A stretch of 64,000 bases of DNA from Bacteroidota bacterium (GCA_018267275.1 JAFDYV010000002.1:248001-312000); one strand, 5' to 3'; numbered from the stretch's first letter, positions 10,051 through 19,524 are shown. Notes: generated by a model not told the origin, from the letters alone. Numbers and translations: made by a program.

Positions 10051-10058
10051 TAGTTTTG
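10051..10058 (+). promoter_or_regulatory. -7 box (TAGTTTTG) of tetR-efflux operon
   Basis: TAGTTTTG fits TAnnTTTG and lies 33 bp before the tetR start codon at 10092. No good -33 TTG is visible upstream because the palindrome occupies that space. This is the only promoter-like site seen before the efflux genes, so it probably drives tetR, tolC, the adaptor and the RND pump together. Confidence 0.6.
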
Positions 10059-10091
10059 CGCCCGCTTTAATAACGCGAAGCGCCCAATTGC

Positions 10092-10751
10092 ATGGAAGAA
10101 AAAGATACAAAGGATAAGATCTTAAAAGGAGCAGAGGTACTGTTTATGAGGTATGGTGTGCGCAGTATTTCGATGGATGACATCGCGCGTCACCTTTCGG
10201 TTTCCAAGAAAACCCTTTATCAGCACTTTGCCGATAAAGACGAATTGGTGACGATGGTATCGAAATCGCACATGCATTCCGACCGCTTGGAATACGAGCA
10301 GATCACCAAGAATCCAGAAAATGCCATTGATGAACTGCATAAGATAGCCATTTGCCTGAAGCGCGATATGGAAGAAATGAACCCTACGCTGCTCCACGAT
10401 ATTCAGAAGTTTCACCCCAAGGCGTGGGCAATTTGGGAGAGTTACAAATCGGAATACATCTACAACTCGATTGTTCGTAACATCAAGCAAGGAATTGAAG
10501 ACGGCCATTTTAGAGCAGACATCAATCCGCACATTTTGGCAGCCAAGCGATTGGGCGTAATTGAAATGTGTTTTGACGAGCGGGTGTTTCCCTCTTCGAA
10601 ATTCAATTTGGCCGAAGTGCAAACGCAGGTATTCGAACATTTTGTTTACGGCCTTACTACCGACAAGGGCCGCAAGCTTTACCAGAAATACAAAGAAAAC
10701 TACATCAACCAAACCAAAACAAATCAACCCAAACATGAAACGATTTTATAG
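10092..10751 (+). CDS. TetR/AcrR-family transcriptional regulator
   Basis: A 219-residue repressor. The N-terminal helix-turn-helix is clear: ISMDDIARHLSVSKKTLYQHFADKDELV (shown here in part as DIARHLSVSKKTLYQHF), followed by an all-helical ligand-binding domain with no specific subfamily match. The final 17 bp overlap the start of the TolC gene, so translation of the two is likely coupled. The perfect palindrome at 10021-10050 next to its promoter suggests that it represses its own operon and is released by a pump substrate. The ligand is unknown. Confidence 0.93.
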   Translation: MEEKDTKDKILKGAEVLFMRYGVRSISMDDIARHLSVSKKTLYQHFADKDELVTMVSKSHMHSDRLEYEQITKNPENAIDELHKIAICLKRDMEEMNPTLLHDIQKFHPKAWAIWESYKSEYIYNSIVRNIKQGIEDGHFRADINPHILAAKRLGVIEMCFDERVFPSSKFNLAEVQTQVFEHFVYGLTTDKGRKLYQKYKENYINQTKTNQPKHETIL

Positions 10752-12186
10752 ATTATTGTTAGTTGTTGGAAGTTGGGGAGTGGCAAACGCACAAGATGCG
10801 CCACCCAATGCCTTCACTTTACAACAATGCATAGAGTATGCGCTAAAGAATTCAATCACCATGCAAAACATGGTCATTGATGAGCAAATTGCCCAATCAA
10901 AAGTGAAGGAGACGATAGGGATTGGTCTGCCCCAGGTTAGTGGATCGGTCAATGCAACTTCAAATCCAACTCTGCCCAGATTCTTTGGCGTAAAGCAGCG
11001 TTTATTTGGTTTTTCTGGATTGCCCGCGTCAGAATATCCGAATTTTTTCCCTCAACTAGGCGATAACGATGTACTTGCATCTCAAAACTTCTTTCAGTTG
11101 AAGAACAGTTTAAATGCTTCTCTCTCAGTCAATCAATTAATCTTTAACGGCTCTTACTTGGTGGGTTTGCGTGCATCATCAGCATTCAAGAATTTGGCAT
11201 ACAAAAGTACCAACCAAACCAAAGAACAAACGATTGAGCAAGTAACGAAGGCATTTTATTCCGCATTGATTAATCAAGAACGTATTAACCTTTTTACCAA
11301 TAACATCGCACGGGTAGATACGTTGCTGCGTAACACATCGGCTCTCAACAAAAATGGCTTCGCAGAGGAAATTGATGTAGACCGTGTGCAGGTGACCCAA
11401 AATAACTTGGTCACTGAGAAAGATAAATTTGAGCGCCTCCAAACACTCAGTTTAGAATTATTAAAGTTTCAAATGAACTTTCCGATGGATCAGCCCTTGG
11501 TGCTTCTCGGCAAGATTGATGACATTTCAACAAACGTGAATTTGGACGATTACCTGAAGGAATGGGACTACAAGAACCGGCCAGATGTACAGGTGTTGGA
11601 GGCCAGTCGCGAGTTACAGCGATTGAACGTTCGAAACAAGTATGCTGCAGCGTTACCCGTTTTGAGCGCCAACGCAAATTTAGGTTACTCCAAACAAGCA
11701 ACAACATTCGGTAATTTGTTTTCGAATGGTCCAGATTTCGCTGAAGTTCAGGGTGTAGGTCCAGACAAACTCTACCCCTTTAGTTCTGTTGGCATCACGT
11801 TGAGTATCCCCATCTTCACGGGCCTTCAAAACAGCTATCAATTGCAACAAGAGAAATTACGGTTACAAAAGATCGACAATAGTTACAAGCTGTTGAAATC
11901 GTCAGTTGACTTATCAGTGAAGCAGGCTGTTACTTCCTATGAAAATAGTATTCAGTCGTTAGAGGCGCAAAAGAAGAATATGAAACTGGCTGAAAAAGTG
12001 GCTCGTGTAACGAAAGTTAAATACGGTCAAGGTGTTGGGTCTAGCCTTGAGGTGGTTGATGCCGAATCAGCCCTTAAAGAAGCGCAGGTGAACTATTACA
12101 ACGCTTTGTATGATGTTCTCGTAGCAAAAGTCGATATCGACAAAGCATTTGGAAAAATCTTAACGAACCAAAACACTCAGAAATAA
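10735..12186 (+). CDS. TolC-family outer-membrane efflux protein
   Basis: A 483-residue outer-membrane channel subunit. A signal peptide (about residues 1-19, ending VANAQ) is followed by TLQQCIEYALKNSITMQN, the usual first helix of TolC proteins, then two long alpha-helical repeats with barrel strands between them. The C-terminal repeat contains AEKVARVTKVKYGQGVGSSL and ALKEAQVNYYNALYDVLVAK. I start at 10735 because the signal peptide begins there; an upstream in-frame extension lies inside the tetR gene. It would form a trimeric exit duct for the adaptor and RND pump encoded next. Confidence 0.95.
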   Translation: MKRFYRLLLVVGSWGVANAQDAPPNAFTLQQCIEYALKNSITMQNMVIDEQIAQSKVKETIGIGLPQVSGSVNATSNPTLPRFFGVKQRLFGFSGLPASEYPNFFPQLGDNDVLASQNFFQLKNSLNASLSVNQLIFNGSYLVGLRASSAFKNLAYKSTNQTKEQTIEQVTKAFYSALINQERINLFTNNIARVDTLLRNTSALNKNGFAEEIDVDRVQVTQNNLVTEKDKFERLQTLSLELLKFQMNFPMDQPLVLLGKIDDISTNVNLDDYLKEWDYKNRPDVQVLEASRELQRLNVRNKYAAALPVLSANANLGYSKQATTFGNLFSNGPDFAEVQGVGPDKLYPFSSVGITLSIPIFTGLQNSYQLQQEKLRLQKIDNSYKLLKSSVDLSVKQAVTSYENSIQSLEAQKKNMKLAEKVARVTKVKYGQGVGSSLEVVDAESALKEAQVNYYNALYDVLVAKVDIDKAFGKILTNQNTQK

Positions 12187-12193
12187 ACCCAAT

Positions 12194-13321
12194 ATGAAAA
12201 AACAATTTTACACCAATCCATTTTTAGTGCTGCTGGTAGCTGCATTAGCTGTAGCCTGCGGTGGAGAGCAAAATGACAAAGCTGCCCAGTTAAAAGAATT
12301 GAAAGGCCAGCAAGCTGAGATCGCAAACAAAATCAAGGCGCTCGAAGCAGAACTCGCGAAAACAAATCCGGCTGCTGAAAACGTGAAAACGAAGGATGTG
12401 TCGCTTGCCGAGCTGCAACCTCGGCCGTTTGATCACTATGTGCAAACACAAGGTACAGTTGAAGCTATCGACAACATTTTGGTTAGCGCCAAAACCATGG
12501 GCATCATCACACAAGTTTTTGTTCGTGAAGGTGATGTTGTTTCAAAGGGCCAAACATTGGCGCAAATTGATAATTCTTTAACGCTGCGCGGCATTGAAGA
12601 AGTGAAATCCGGTTTGGAACTCGCCACTACCGTTTACAATCGCCAAAAAAATCTGTGGGATCAAAAAATCGGTACCGAGGTGCAATACCTTCAGGCAAAA
12701 AACAATAAAGAAAGCTTAGAACGAAGACTCGCTACCCTTAATGAGCAATTAGACATGTCGCGGATTAAATCGCCAATTAATGGTTCGGTAGATGAGGTAG
12801 AAGTGAAGATTGGTCAGAATGCTGCGCCTGGGGCGCCTGCTTTCCGTGTGGTGAGCAACGATAAGCTTAAATTAAAAGCCAATATCTCTGAAGCGTATGC
12901 CAGTGACATCAAAAAAGGAAACAAAGCGGTGGTAACCTTTGGTGATTTGAACAAGACTATCACCGCTCAAATTACGTTTGTGGGTAAAACTATTAATCAA
13001 CTCTCTCGCACGTTTCCAATTGAAGTGGCCTTGACGAGTTCAAACGATTTTCGACCTAACATGACGGGCGAAATAAAAGTGATCTTTCATTCTGAGCCCT
13101 CGGCCGTAGTGGTGCCTGTTAATGTGGTACAAGACATCAATGGCCAGAAGGTGGTGTACACCGCTGAGGCCAGTGGTGATAAATTGTCAGCCAAGAAAAA
13201 CGTGGTGGAAGTAGTGGGGATCTATGGCAGCTTTGCTCAAATCAAAGGATTGAAAGCCGGAGATAAGATTGTAACGGTGGGCTACCAAGGGTTGAACGAT
13301 GGCGAAAGGTTAAAAATCTAA
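12194..13321 (+). CDS. RND efflux periplasmic adaptor subunit (lipoprotein)
   Basis: A 375-residue membrane fusion protein of the HlyD/AcrA type. The signal ends in a lipobox (LAVAC, Cys22), so it is probably lipid-anchored. A coiled-coil start (about residues 29-58) is followed by the lipoyl/hairpin region (GTVEAIDNILVSAKTMGIIT and VREGDVVSKGQTLAQID), the partner half-motif (SRIKSPINGSVDEVEVKIGQ), and a beta-barrel and membrane-proximal domain. The gene begins 8 bp after tolC and lies 71 bp before the pump gene. It bridges pump and TolC channel in the periplasm. Confidence 0.95.
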   Translation: MKKQFYTNPFLVLLVAALAVACGGEQNDKAAQLKELKGQQAEIANKIKALEAELAKTNPAAENVKTKDVSLAELQPRPFDHYVQTQGTVEAIDNILVSAKTMGIITQVFVREGDVVSKGQTLAQIDNSLTLRGIEEVKSGLELATTVYNRQKNLWDQKIGTEVQYLQAKNNKESLERRLATLNEQLDMSRIKSPINGSVDEVEVKIGQNAAPGAPAFRVVSNDKLKLKANISEAYASDIKKGNKAVVTFGDLNKTITAQITFVGKTINQLSRTFPIEVALTSSNDFRPNMTGEIKVIFHSEPSAVVVPVNVVQDINGQKVVYTAEASGDKLSAKKNVVEVVGIYGSFAQIKGLKAGDKIVTVGYQGLNDGERLKI

Positions 13322-13392
13322 ATCGATGCTCGATGTTCGGGGTTTGAAAACTGATTCGAACCTCTGATATCGAACGTACAATTTCCGAAAAT

Positions 13393-16300
13393 ATGAAAGA
13401 CCTCGAAAAAGAATTTAAGCCCACCAGTTGGGCTATCGATAATAAAGTGAGCATTTACGTGGCCACAGTGATCATTTGCTTGGCAGGTATGTTTACCTAT
13501 GTGAGCCTTCCAAAGGAGAATTTCCCTGAGGTAGTGTTTCCGCAGATCATCGTTACTACCGTGTACGTGGGTGCGTCTCCATCTGACATGGAGAACCTGA
13601 TCACCAAAGAAATTGAGAAAGAGTGTAAGGCGATAGCTGGTGTTAAGAAAATCAAAAGCAGTTCGGTGCAGAGTGTGTCGAGCATTATCATCGAGTTTCA
13701 AACGGATGTTAATGTGGACAAGGCAAAAACAGATGTGAAAGATGCGGTAGACCGTGCCAAGTCAAAACTTCCGTCTGATTTAAAAGAAGATCCGCAAGTG
13801 ATCGACATCGACTTGTCGGCTCAGCCCATCATGAATATCAACCTCTCTGGTGACTATGATTTGCAGACGCTGAAGAAATATGCAGAGCAGATGCAAGATG
13901 CTATTGAAAGCATCAAGCAAATCAGAAAAGTAGAGATAGTGGGTGCGCTTACACGCGAGATTCAGATCAACATCGATATGTTTAAGTTGGCGGGCGCGGG
14001 TGTAAGTCTGGATGATGTTCAGCAGACAATTGCTTCTGAAAACGTTATTATTCCGGGTGGTCAATTGGCTGTGGATGGCATGAAGCGATCATTGACTGTG
14101 AATGGTGAATACAACAATGCGACTGAAATCGCTAATACCATCATCGGATCAACAAAGGGTGGAAAAATCTATTTGAAAGATATTGCCGAAGTCATTGACT
14201 CGCACAAAGAACAAGAAAGCTACGCTCGTTTAGATGGCAAGAACGTAATTACACTCAACGTTATCAAAAGAAGCGGTGAGAACCTAGTGATTGCATCCGA
14301 TCAGATTAATGAGGTGGTGAAAGACTTTAAGGCAAATATTTTACCTCCGGGTACCGATATCACCATCACAGCTGACCAGTCTGAGAATACGCGTACAACG
14401 TTGCACGATTTGATCAACACGATCATTATCGGTTTTGTGTTGGTGGTGATCATCTTAATGTTCTTCATGGGCGCGACCAATGCATTCTTTGTGGCGATGT
14501 CTGTTCCGATTTCTAGCTTCATTGCATTCTTGGTGTTCCCCATGTTGGATTATACTTTCAACCTGATGACATTATTCTCTTTCTTGCTGGCATTGGGTAT
14601 AGTGGTGGATGATGCCATTGTGGTAATCGAGAACACTCACCGTGTGTTTGATAATGGAAAGGTGCCGATTCGCAAGGCTGCTAAAATTGCAGCAGGCGAA
14701 GTGTTCTTGCCAGTTTTGTCTGGAACCATGGTAGTGTTGGCTCCATTCATTCCGCTGGCATTCTGGCCGGGTGTGATTGGTAAGTTCATGATCTATTTGC
14801 CGATCACACTGATTGTTGCCCTCTTGGCTTCATTGCTGGTGGCCTATATCATCAATCCTGTGTTCGCGGCTGATTTCATGACCGAGCACAACCATGACCA
14901 TGAGAATAAAAAGAAAGTAGATAAGCGTTTTATCATTATTACCATGATTTTTGGCATAGCAGCAATTATTTTTTATGTCTTTGCCGCTGTAAACAAAGGA
15001 TTAGGAAGGGAATTCAGTGCATTCTTTGGCTTCGGTAATTTCACAGTATTCTGCTATGCTGTTTATGCACTTTATCACTTTTACCTTGCTAGAGTGATTT
15101 CTCATTTCCAAACAGATTTCTGGCCGGGCGTGCAGGAGCGCTACAAGAAAATTGTTGCCAAGTTCTTGATTGCCTACCGCCCGATTTGGGTTGTAGTGGC
15201 GGTCATCGGGTTGTTCATTTTTTCAATAGTCTTTACAGGAATCAGAAAACCACCGGTTGTATTCTTCCCACAAGGTGACCCGAACTTTATTTTTGCCTAC
15301 GTCACTATGCCCATTGGAACAGACCAAAAGGTGACGGATTCCGTAACTAGTATTGTAGAAAAGAAAGTGGTGGAAGTGGTTGGTAAAGACAATCCACTGG
15401 TAGAATCAATTATTTCAAATGTGGCGATCAGTGCTTCTGAAGATCCTTTCTCAGGAAGTCAAGCGCAGCCTCATTTGGGTAAGGTGAGTGTTGCCTTTGT
15501 AAAGTTTGCACAGCGTAACAGTCAGTCTACCAAAGAGTATTTGGATAAGATCCGGGAAGCTGTAAAAGGCATTAAAGGCTGCGAAATTTCTGTGAACCAA
15601 GAGGCAAACGGCCCACCCACCGGTAAACCTGTGAACATTGAGATTGCTGCTGAGGACTTTAGTGTACTCGTTGCCACGGCCGACAAAGTGAAACGTTACC
15701 TGGATTCGTTGCAAGTGCCAGGTGTGGAAGAATTGAAATCAGACTTCCAAGCCAGCAAGCCCGAAATTTTAGTGGCTATTGATCGTGAAAAAGCAAACCG
15801 TGAGGGTATTTCCACTGGTCAAATCGGGCAGGCCTTGAACGTGTCCATCAACGGCCGAGCGGTTTCAAAATTCCGCGATGCCAATGATGATTATGACATT
15901 ACGTTGCGTGTAGATGAAAAGTACCGCAACGATATCAACACGTTAATGAATTTGCCATTGACCTACCGCGACATGAGCATGGGTGGAGCAGTGCGCCAAG
16001 TGCCAATGTCGGCTGTAGCAAAAACAGAGTATAGCAACAGTTTTGCGGGCATCAGACGTATCAATCAAAAGCGTGTGATCACATTATCGTCTAATGTGTT
16101 GGGAGATTACAATGCCAACAACGTGGTGGCTGATATTACAGATAAGCTTTCTAATTTCCCTACTCCAGAGGGCGTAACGGTGAAAATGACTGGCGAGCAA
16201 GAAGACCAAGCAGAAACTTCTGCCTTTTTGGGTGTCGCATTCTTGGTAGCGTTTGGTTTGATATTTATGATTTTGGTGACGCAGTTCAACTCTACCAGCC

Positions 16301-16830
16301 GTCCTATTATCATCTTGGCTGAAATCGTGTTCAGTATCATTGGGGTGTTAATTGGTTTCTCCTTGTTCAAAATGGAAATCTCAATTGTGATGTCTGGTGT
16401 GGGGATCATGGCCCTGGCAGGTATTGTTGTGCGTAATGGTATTTTGTTGGTAGAGTTTACCGACTTACTTCGTTCGCAAGGCATGGAGTTGCGTGAGGCA
16501 ATTGCAGAAGCGGCTAAAACTCGTATGACGCCAGTATTGTTGACTGCGATGGCTGCCACGCTTGGATTGATTCCATTAGCGGTTGGCTTGAACATTGATT
16601 TTGTAACGCTCTTCACCGAGCTCAATCCGCACATCTTCTTTGGTGGCGACAACGTAGCCTTCTGGGGGCCGCTCTCATGGACGATGATTTTTGGTTTGAT
16701 ATTCGGAACCTTCCTTACTTTGTTCTTGGTGCCGGTTATGTACTTGCTGGTGACAAAGCTAAAAGAGAGGATTTTTGGAAAGAAGCCAGCGCCTACGGGC
16801 ACAGCGTCAGAATCAGTGGCGTTGGGTTAA
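13393..16830 (+). CDS. RND efflux transporter permease subunit (AcrB-like)
   Basis: A 1145-residue inner-membrane pump. Helix 1 (VSIYVATVIICLAGMFTYVS), porter domains, and the proton-relay helix 4 with LALGIVVDDAIVVIEN are visible, as is the second half-repeat (GVGIMALAGIVVRNGILLVE). The protein is about 100 residues longer than AcrB. The excess is between helices 6 and 7 (about residues 490-575), starting with a His/Lys-rich stretch (EHNHDHENKKKVDKR) and containing two extra hydrophobic helices. The gene is last in the tetR-tolC-adaptor-pump operon and is followed by a strong terminator. The substrate range is not predictable. Confidence 0.96.
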   Translation: MKDLEKEFKPTSWAIDNKVSIYVATVIICLAGMFTYVSLPKENFPEVVFPQIIVTTVYVGASPSDMENLITKEIEKECKAIAGVKKIKSSSVQSVSSIIIEFQTDVNVDKAKTDVKDAVDRAKSKLPSDLKEDPQVIDIDLSAQPIMNINLSGDYDLQTLKKYAEQMQDAIESIKQIRKVEIVGALTREIQINIDMFKLAGAGVSLDDVQQTIASENVIIPGGQLAVDGMKRSLTVNGEYNNATEIANTIIGSTKGGKIYLKDIAEVIDSHKEQESYARLDGKNVITLNVIKRSGENLVIASDQINEVVKDFKANILPPGTDITITADQSENTRTTLHDLINTIIIGFVLVVIILMFFMGATNAFFVAMSVPISSFIAFLVFPMLDYTFNLMTLFSFLLALGIVVDDAIVVIENTHRVFDNGKVPIRKAAKIAAGEVFLPVLSGTMVVLAPFIPLAFWPGVIGKFMIYLPITLIVALLASLLVAYIINPVFAADFMTEHNHDHENKKKVDKRFIIITMIFGIAAIIFYVFAAVNKGLGREFSAFFGFGNFTVFCYAVYALYHFYLARVISHFQTDFWPGVQERYKKIVAKFLIAYRPIWVVVAVIGLFIFSIVFTGIRKPPVVFFPQGDPNFIFAYVTMPIGTDQKVTDSVTSIVEKKVVEVVGKDNPLVESIISNVAISASEDPFSGSQAQPHLGKVSVAFVKFAQRNSQSTKEYLDKIREAVKGIKGCEISVNQEANGPPTGKPVNIEIAAEDFSVLVATADKVKRYLDSLQVPGVEELKSDFQASKPEILVAIDREKANREGISTGQIGQALNVSINGRAVSKFRDANDDYDITLRVDEKYRNDINTLMNLPLTYRDMSMGGAVRQVPMSAVAKTEYSNSFAGIRRINQKRVITLSSNVLGDYNANNVVADITDKLSNFPTPEGVTVKMTGEQEDQAETSAFLGVAFLVAFGLIFMILVTQFNSTSRPIIILAEIVFSIIGVLIGFSLFKMEISIVMSGVGIMALAGIVVRNGILLVEFTDLLRSQGMELREAIAEAAKTRMTPVLLTAMAATLGLIPLAVGLNIDFVTLFTELNPHIFFGGDNVAFWGPLSWTMIFGLIFGTFLTLFLVPVMYLLVTKLKERIFGKKPAPTGTASESVALG

Positions 16831-16845
16831 AATAAAATCTAAATA

Positions 16846-16880
16846 GAGTCGTCTGTGGAAACACAGGCGACTCTTTTTTT
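16846..16880 (+). terminator. Rho-independent terminator of efflux operon
   Basis: Stem GAGTCGTCTGTG / CACAGGCGACTC (one G-T pair) with a loop GGAAA-like turn and seven T residues (16874-16880). The last T is adjacent to the ATG of the next gene, which is unusual (see findings). Confidence 0.9.
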
Positions 16881-18125
16881 ATGCGGAATCGACTTATGAC
16901 ACTTTTATTTTTTGGAGCCATATTTCTGATCATTGACTACTACTTTTTTCAAGGTGTGGTAACGGTCAGCAAAAATTGGTCTACGCTGTGGAGAACTACC
17001 GTGCGGTATGCATTTTGGATTCCGACTGTTTTCACTTTTGTGGCGTTGCTCTGGTGGGGTTTTGGTGATCCCTATCGCTACAGTGCAAACTTTCGAAATT
17101 GGATGCTAACCGGCATTGTCGCTGCTTATTTCCCGAAACTGGTGGGCATTGTGTTTTTGTTGGTAGATGATGCACAGCGGGGGGTGAGATGGATCCTTTC
17201 GCTTTTTCAAAAGAAAGCTGAGTCGCTTCCGGGTGAGGCCATTAGTCGTTCTGAATTTCTTTCACGCACAGCTATGGCGGCTGCCGCGGTTCCTTTCACC
17301 GCTTTTACCTGGGGCATTGTTTCGGGCGCACATGATTATCGCATCAGAAAGGTGACTATCAAGTTGCCTAATCTACCCAAGTCTTTTGACGGCATCACCA
17401 TTGGCCAGATTTCAGATATCCATTCGGGTAGCTTTTGGAATAAAACAGCCGTGAAGGGTGGGGTAGAAATGTTGCTTCAAGAGAAACCGGATTTGATTTT
17501 TTTCACAGGCGACCTCGTCAATAATGAATCGAAAGAGGTGAACCAGTTCATTGATGTTTTTGATAAAGTGCGAGCGCCTTTGGGTGTCTTCTCCATTACG
17601 GGCAATCACGATTATGGTGACTATAAACCTTGGAACACAGAACAAGAGAAGCAGCAAAACTTTCAAGATTTGATTCACGCACATCGCTTGTTGGGCTATG
17701 ACTTACTGCTGAATGAAAACCGCATCATTACACAAGCAGGGGAGAAGCTAGCCATTATTGGTGTCGAGAACTGGGGCACGCGGTTCTCTAAGCATGGCGA
17801 TTTGGAGAAAGCATATCGCGGCAGCGAAGAGGCTACAGTAAAATTGTTGCTTTCGCACGATCCCACTCACTGGGATGCGCAAGTTCGCCCTCAGCACCCC
17901 AATATAGACGTGATGTTTGCAGGCCACACCCACGGTGCTCAGTTTGGTGTGAACATAGGCGACTTTCAATGGACGCCCGTGCAGCATGTGTACAAACAAT
18001 GGGGCGGTCTTTACCAGGAAGGCAACCAATACTTGTACGTAAACCGTGGATTTGGCTACATTGGTTACCCCGGCCGGTTTGGAATGCCCCCCGAAATCAC
18101 AGTTTTTACGTTAAAAAGGGCTTAA
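16881..18125 (+). CDS. Membrane-bound metallophosphoesterase (YkuE-like)
   Basis: A 414-residue protein. Three to four hydrophobic helices occupy residues 1-100, then a cytoplasm- or periplasm-facing region begins with SRSEFLSRTAMAAAAVPF, which resembles a Tat-type segment. The calcineurin-like phosphoesterase domain follows with metal motifs ISDIHSGSFW, FFTGDLVNN, GNHDYGD and GHTHGAQFG. Family knowledge: YkuE-type enzymes act at the membrane, some on lipid-linked pyrophosphates such as UDP-diacylglucosamine. The start at 16881 touches the upstream terminator; an in-frame ATG at 16896 (MTLLFFGAI) is a realistic alternative. Confidence 0.9.
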   Translation: MRNRLMTLLFFGAIFLIIDYYFFQGVVTVSKNWSTLWRTTVRYAFWIPTVFTFVALLWWGFGDPYRYSANFRNWMLTGIVAAYFPKLVGIVFLLVDDAQRGVRWILSLFQKKAESLPGEAISRSEFLSRTAMAAAAVPFTAFTWGIVSGAHDYRIRKVTIKLPNLPKSFDGITIGQISDIHSGSFWNKTAVKGGVEMLLQEKPDLIFFTGDLVNNESKEVNQFIDVFDKVRAPLGVFSITGNHDYGDYKPWNTEQEKQQNFQDLIHAHRLLGYDLLLNENRIITQAGEKLAIIGVENWGTRFSKHGDLEKAYRGSEEATVKLLLSHDPTHWDAQVRPQHPNIDVMFAGHTHGAQFGVNIGDFQWTPVQHVYKQWGGLYQEGNQYLYVNRGFGYIGYPGRFGMPPEITVFTLKRA

Positions 18126-18176
18126 AAAACACCGAAAAAGCAGTAACCTTTTCGTTCATTTGGTGTTGTTATCCAA

Positions 18177-18764
18177 ATGACTGATTTGGTGCTGATCCCG
18201 ATGTTTCCGCTTTCCATTTTTCCCTTACCGGGAGAATTGGTTCCTCTCCACATTTTTGAGCCCCGCTATCGACAGCTGTTGCAAGATGCCGAAACGCGTG
18301 ATATCTCATTTGGAATTTATTTCAATCACGTTTCGAACACCAATAAGCTTGGTTCGCTCGTAAAGTTGGAGAGTGTTCTCAAACGCTACTCCGGTGGTGA
18401 ATCGGATATTGTTGTGAAGTGTCATGATTTGTTACAGTTAAAGACATTGTACCGAACTTACCGCGATAAGTTGTATCCTGGTGCTGATGTTCATTTGATG
18501 GAGGTGGATACCATCACACCCGTTACACCGGCATTAGTGGAACGTTACCAACAATACATGCAGTTGATGAATGTTTCGGCTCAACCTAAAAAGGTTTCGG
18601 CTTTTCATATCGCCAACGAGTTGAACATGGACTTGGAGACGAAACTAAAATTCGCAAATCTGGCCACAGAGAAAAAAGAAACCTTTTTATCCAATCAGCT
18701 TCATTATCATCTGCAAATTCTAGAAAAGACAGAAAAATCAAGAGATGTTTTTCATCTCAATTGA
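18177..18764 (+). CDS. LON peptidase substrate-binding-domain protein
   Basis: A 195-residue protein consisting only of the N-terminal LON domain, without ATPase or protease domain. The signature PMFPLSIFPLPGELVPLHIF followed by EPRYRQLLQDA is diagnostic. It may bind misfolded or tagged proteins, but stand-alone LON-domain proteins have no agreed function. It follows the metallophosphoesterase by 51 bp on the same strand and may be co-transcribed with it. Confidence 0.9.
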   Translation: MTDLVLIPMFPLSIFPLPGELVPLHIFEPRYRQLLQDAETRDISFGIYFNHVSNTNKLGSLVKLESVLKRYSGGESDIVVKCHDLLQLKTLYRTYRDKLYPGADVHLMEVDTITPVTPALVERYQQYMQLMNVSAQPKKVSAFHIANELNMDLETKLKFANLATEKKETFLSNQLHYHLQILEKTEKSRDVFHLN

Positions 18765-18905
18765 TGGTTTGTTTGCCAACAGACCTACTGTTCGCGCTTG
18801 AACGATTAGTGTTCAAAACCGAGAATTAACATCTTTTCATAATTTTTTAACATACGCACTGCAACTTAAAGATTGGCGTTGCCGTCTCTAAATCAAAAGA
18901 TATTC

Positions 18906-19469
18906 ATGACCAAAAAAATTTTAGTTGCAGCAGTGTTGTTGGGAGTGACAACATTTGCCTTTGCCAAGCGAACTACAGGTTCGGATGTGGCAGTGGTGAA
19001 GACGAAGGAGTCTGTATTTAAAGTGATGTACCAGGCATTGGAAAAATCAACCGTTCAGGTGCGCATTGCCAATGCCGAAGGTGAGATTGTTTTCAAAGAA
19101 TCATTTAAGAACACCGATGGCTTTGTGCGGCCATACAACTTATCTGAGCTGCCAAAAGGCAGTTACTCAGTTACGGTGGATAACGGTACGACCATTCGCA
19201 CAGAGATGATTGAATACAGTCAACCGATTGCTGAAAAGACGGTTCGTTTCGAGCAAGTGGCTGATCAAAATAAAATTGCTGTTACCGCTTTTGCTTCGCG
19301 CGCGAGTGAATTGGTAATTAAAGTGCTTGACGATCAAAAACGAGAACTCTTTAGTGAGTCTTACCGCGTGAATGGCCAATTTGGAAAGTTATTTAATGTT
19401 AAGAATGCTACATCATATACCATTGAAGTGCATGACGAAAATGGTTTACTGAAGGCGTTCGTGCGGTAA
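18906..19469 (+). CDS. Small secreted protein with two Ig-like repeats, paralogue A
   Basis: A 187-residue exported protein with signal peptide (about residues 1-19, ending TFAFA). Two beta-sandwich-like repeats follow. The first has VQVRIANAEGEIVFKESF and LPKGSYSVTV; the second has LVIKVLDDQKRELFSESY. Each repeat resembles the fold of T9SS sorting domains (strand, turn with GE, strand, then LP-G-Y), but the terminal Lys-rich strand of a true sorting signal is missing. It is related to the next gene along its whole length. I start at 18906 (MTKKILVAAV), because the signal peptide begins there. A hairpin terminator follows. Confidence 0.65.
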   Translation: MTKKILVAAVLLGVTTFAFAKRTTGSDVAVVKTKESVFKVMYQALEKSTVQVRIANAEGEIVFKESFKNTDGFVRPYNLSELPKGSYSVTVDNGTTIRTEMIEYSQPIAEKTVRFEQVADQNKIAVTAFASRASELVIKVLDDQKRELFSESYRVNGQFGKLFNVKNATSYTIEVHDENGLLKAFVR

Positions 19470-19492
19470 CCAGCACCATCAATCATCATGAC

Positions 19493-19524
19493 GAGCCCTG
19501 TTTGTTCAGGGCTCTTTTATTTTA
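19493..19524 (+). terminator. Rho-independent terminator
   Basis: Perfect 8-bp stem GAGCCCTG / CAGGGCTC with loop TTTGTT and a T-rich tail (TTTTATTTTATT). It ends the paralogue A transcript and separates it from paralogue B. Confidence 0.9.

Noticed and set aside
10561..10734. Upstream extension of the TolC protein by 58 residues
   Set aside because: It lies inside the tetR gene in another frame; the signal peptide begins at 10735.
10122..10736. A 204-codon frame antisense to the tetR gene
   Set aside because: The plus strand encodes a clear TetR protein; the antisense product is Val/Phe-rich with no domain.
16107..16802. A 231-codon frame antisense to the RND pump
   Set aside because: Shadow of conserved transmembrane codons; the product is low-complexity and lacks family features.
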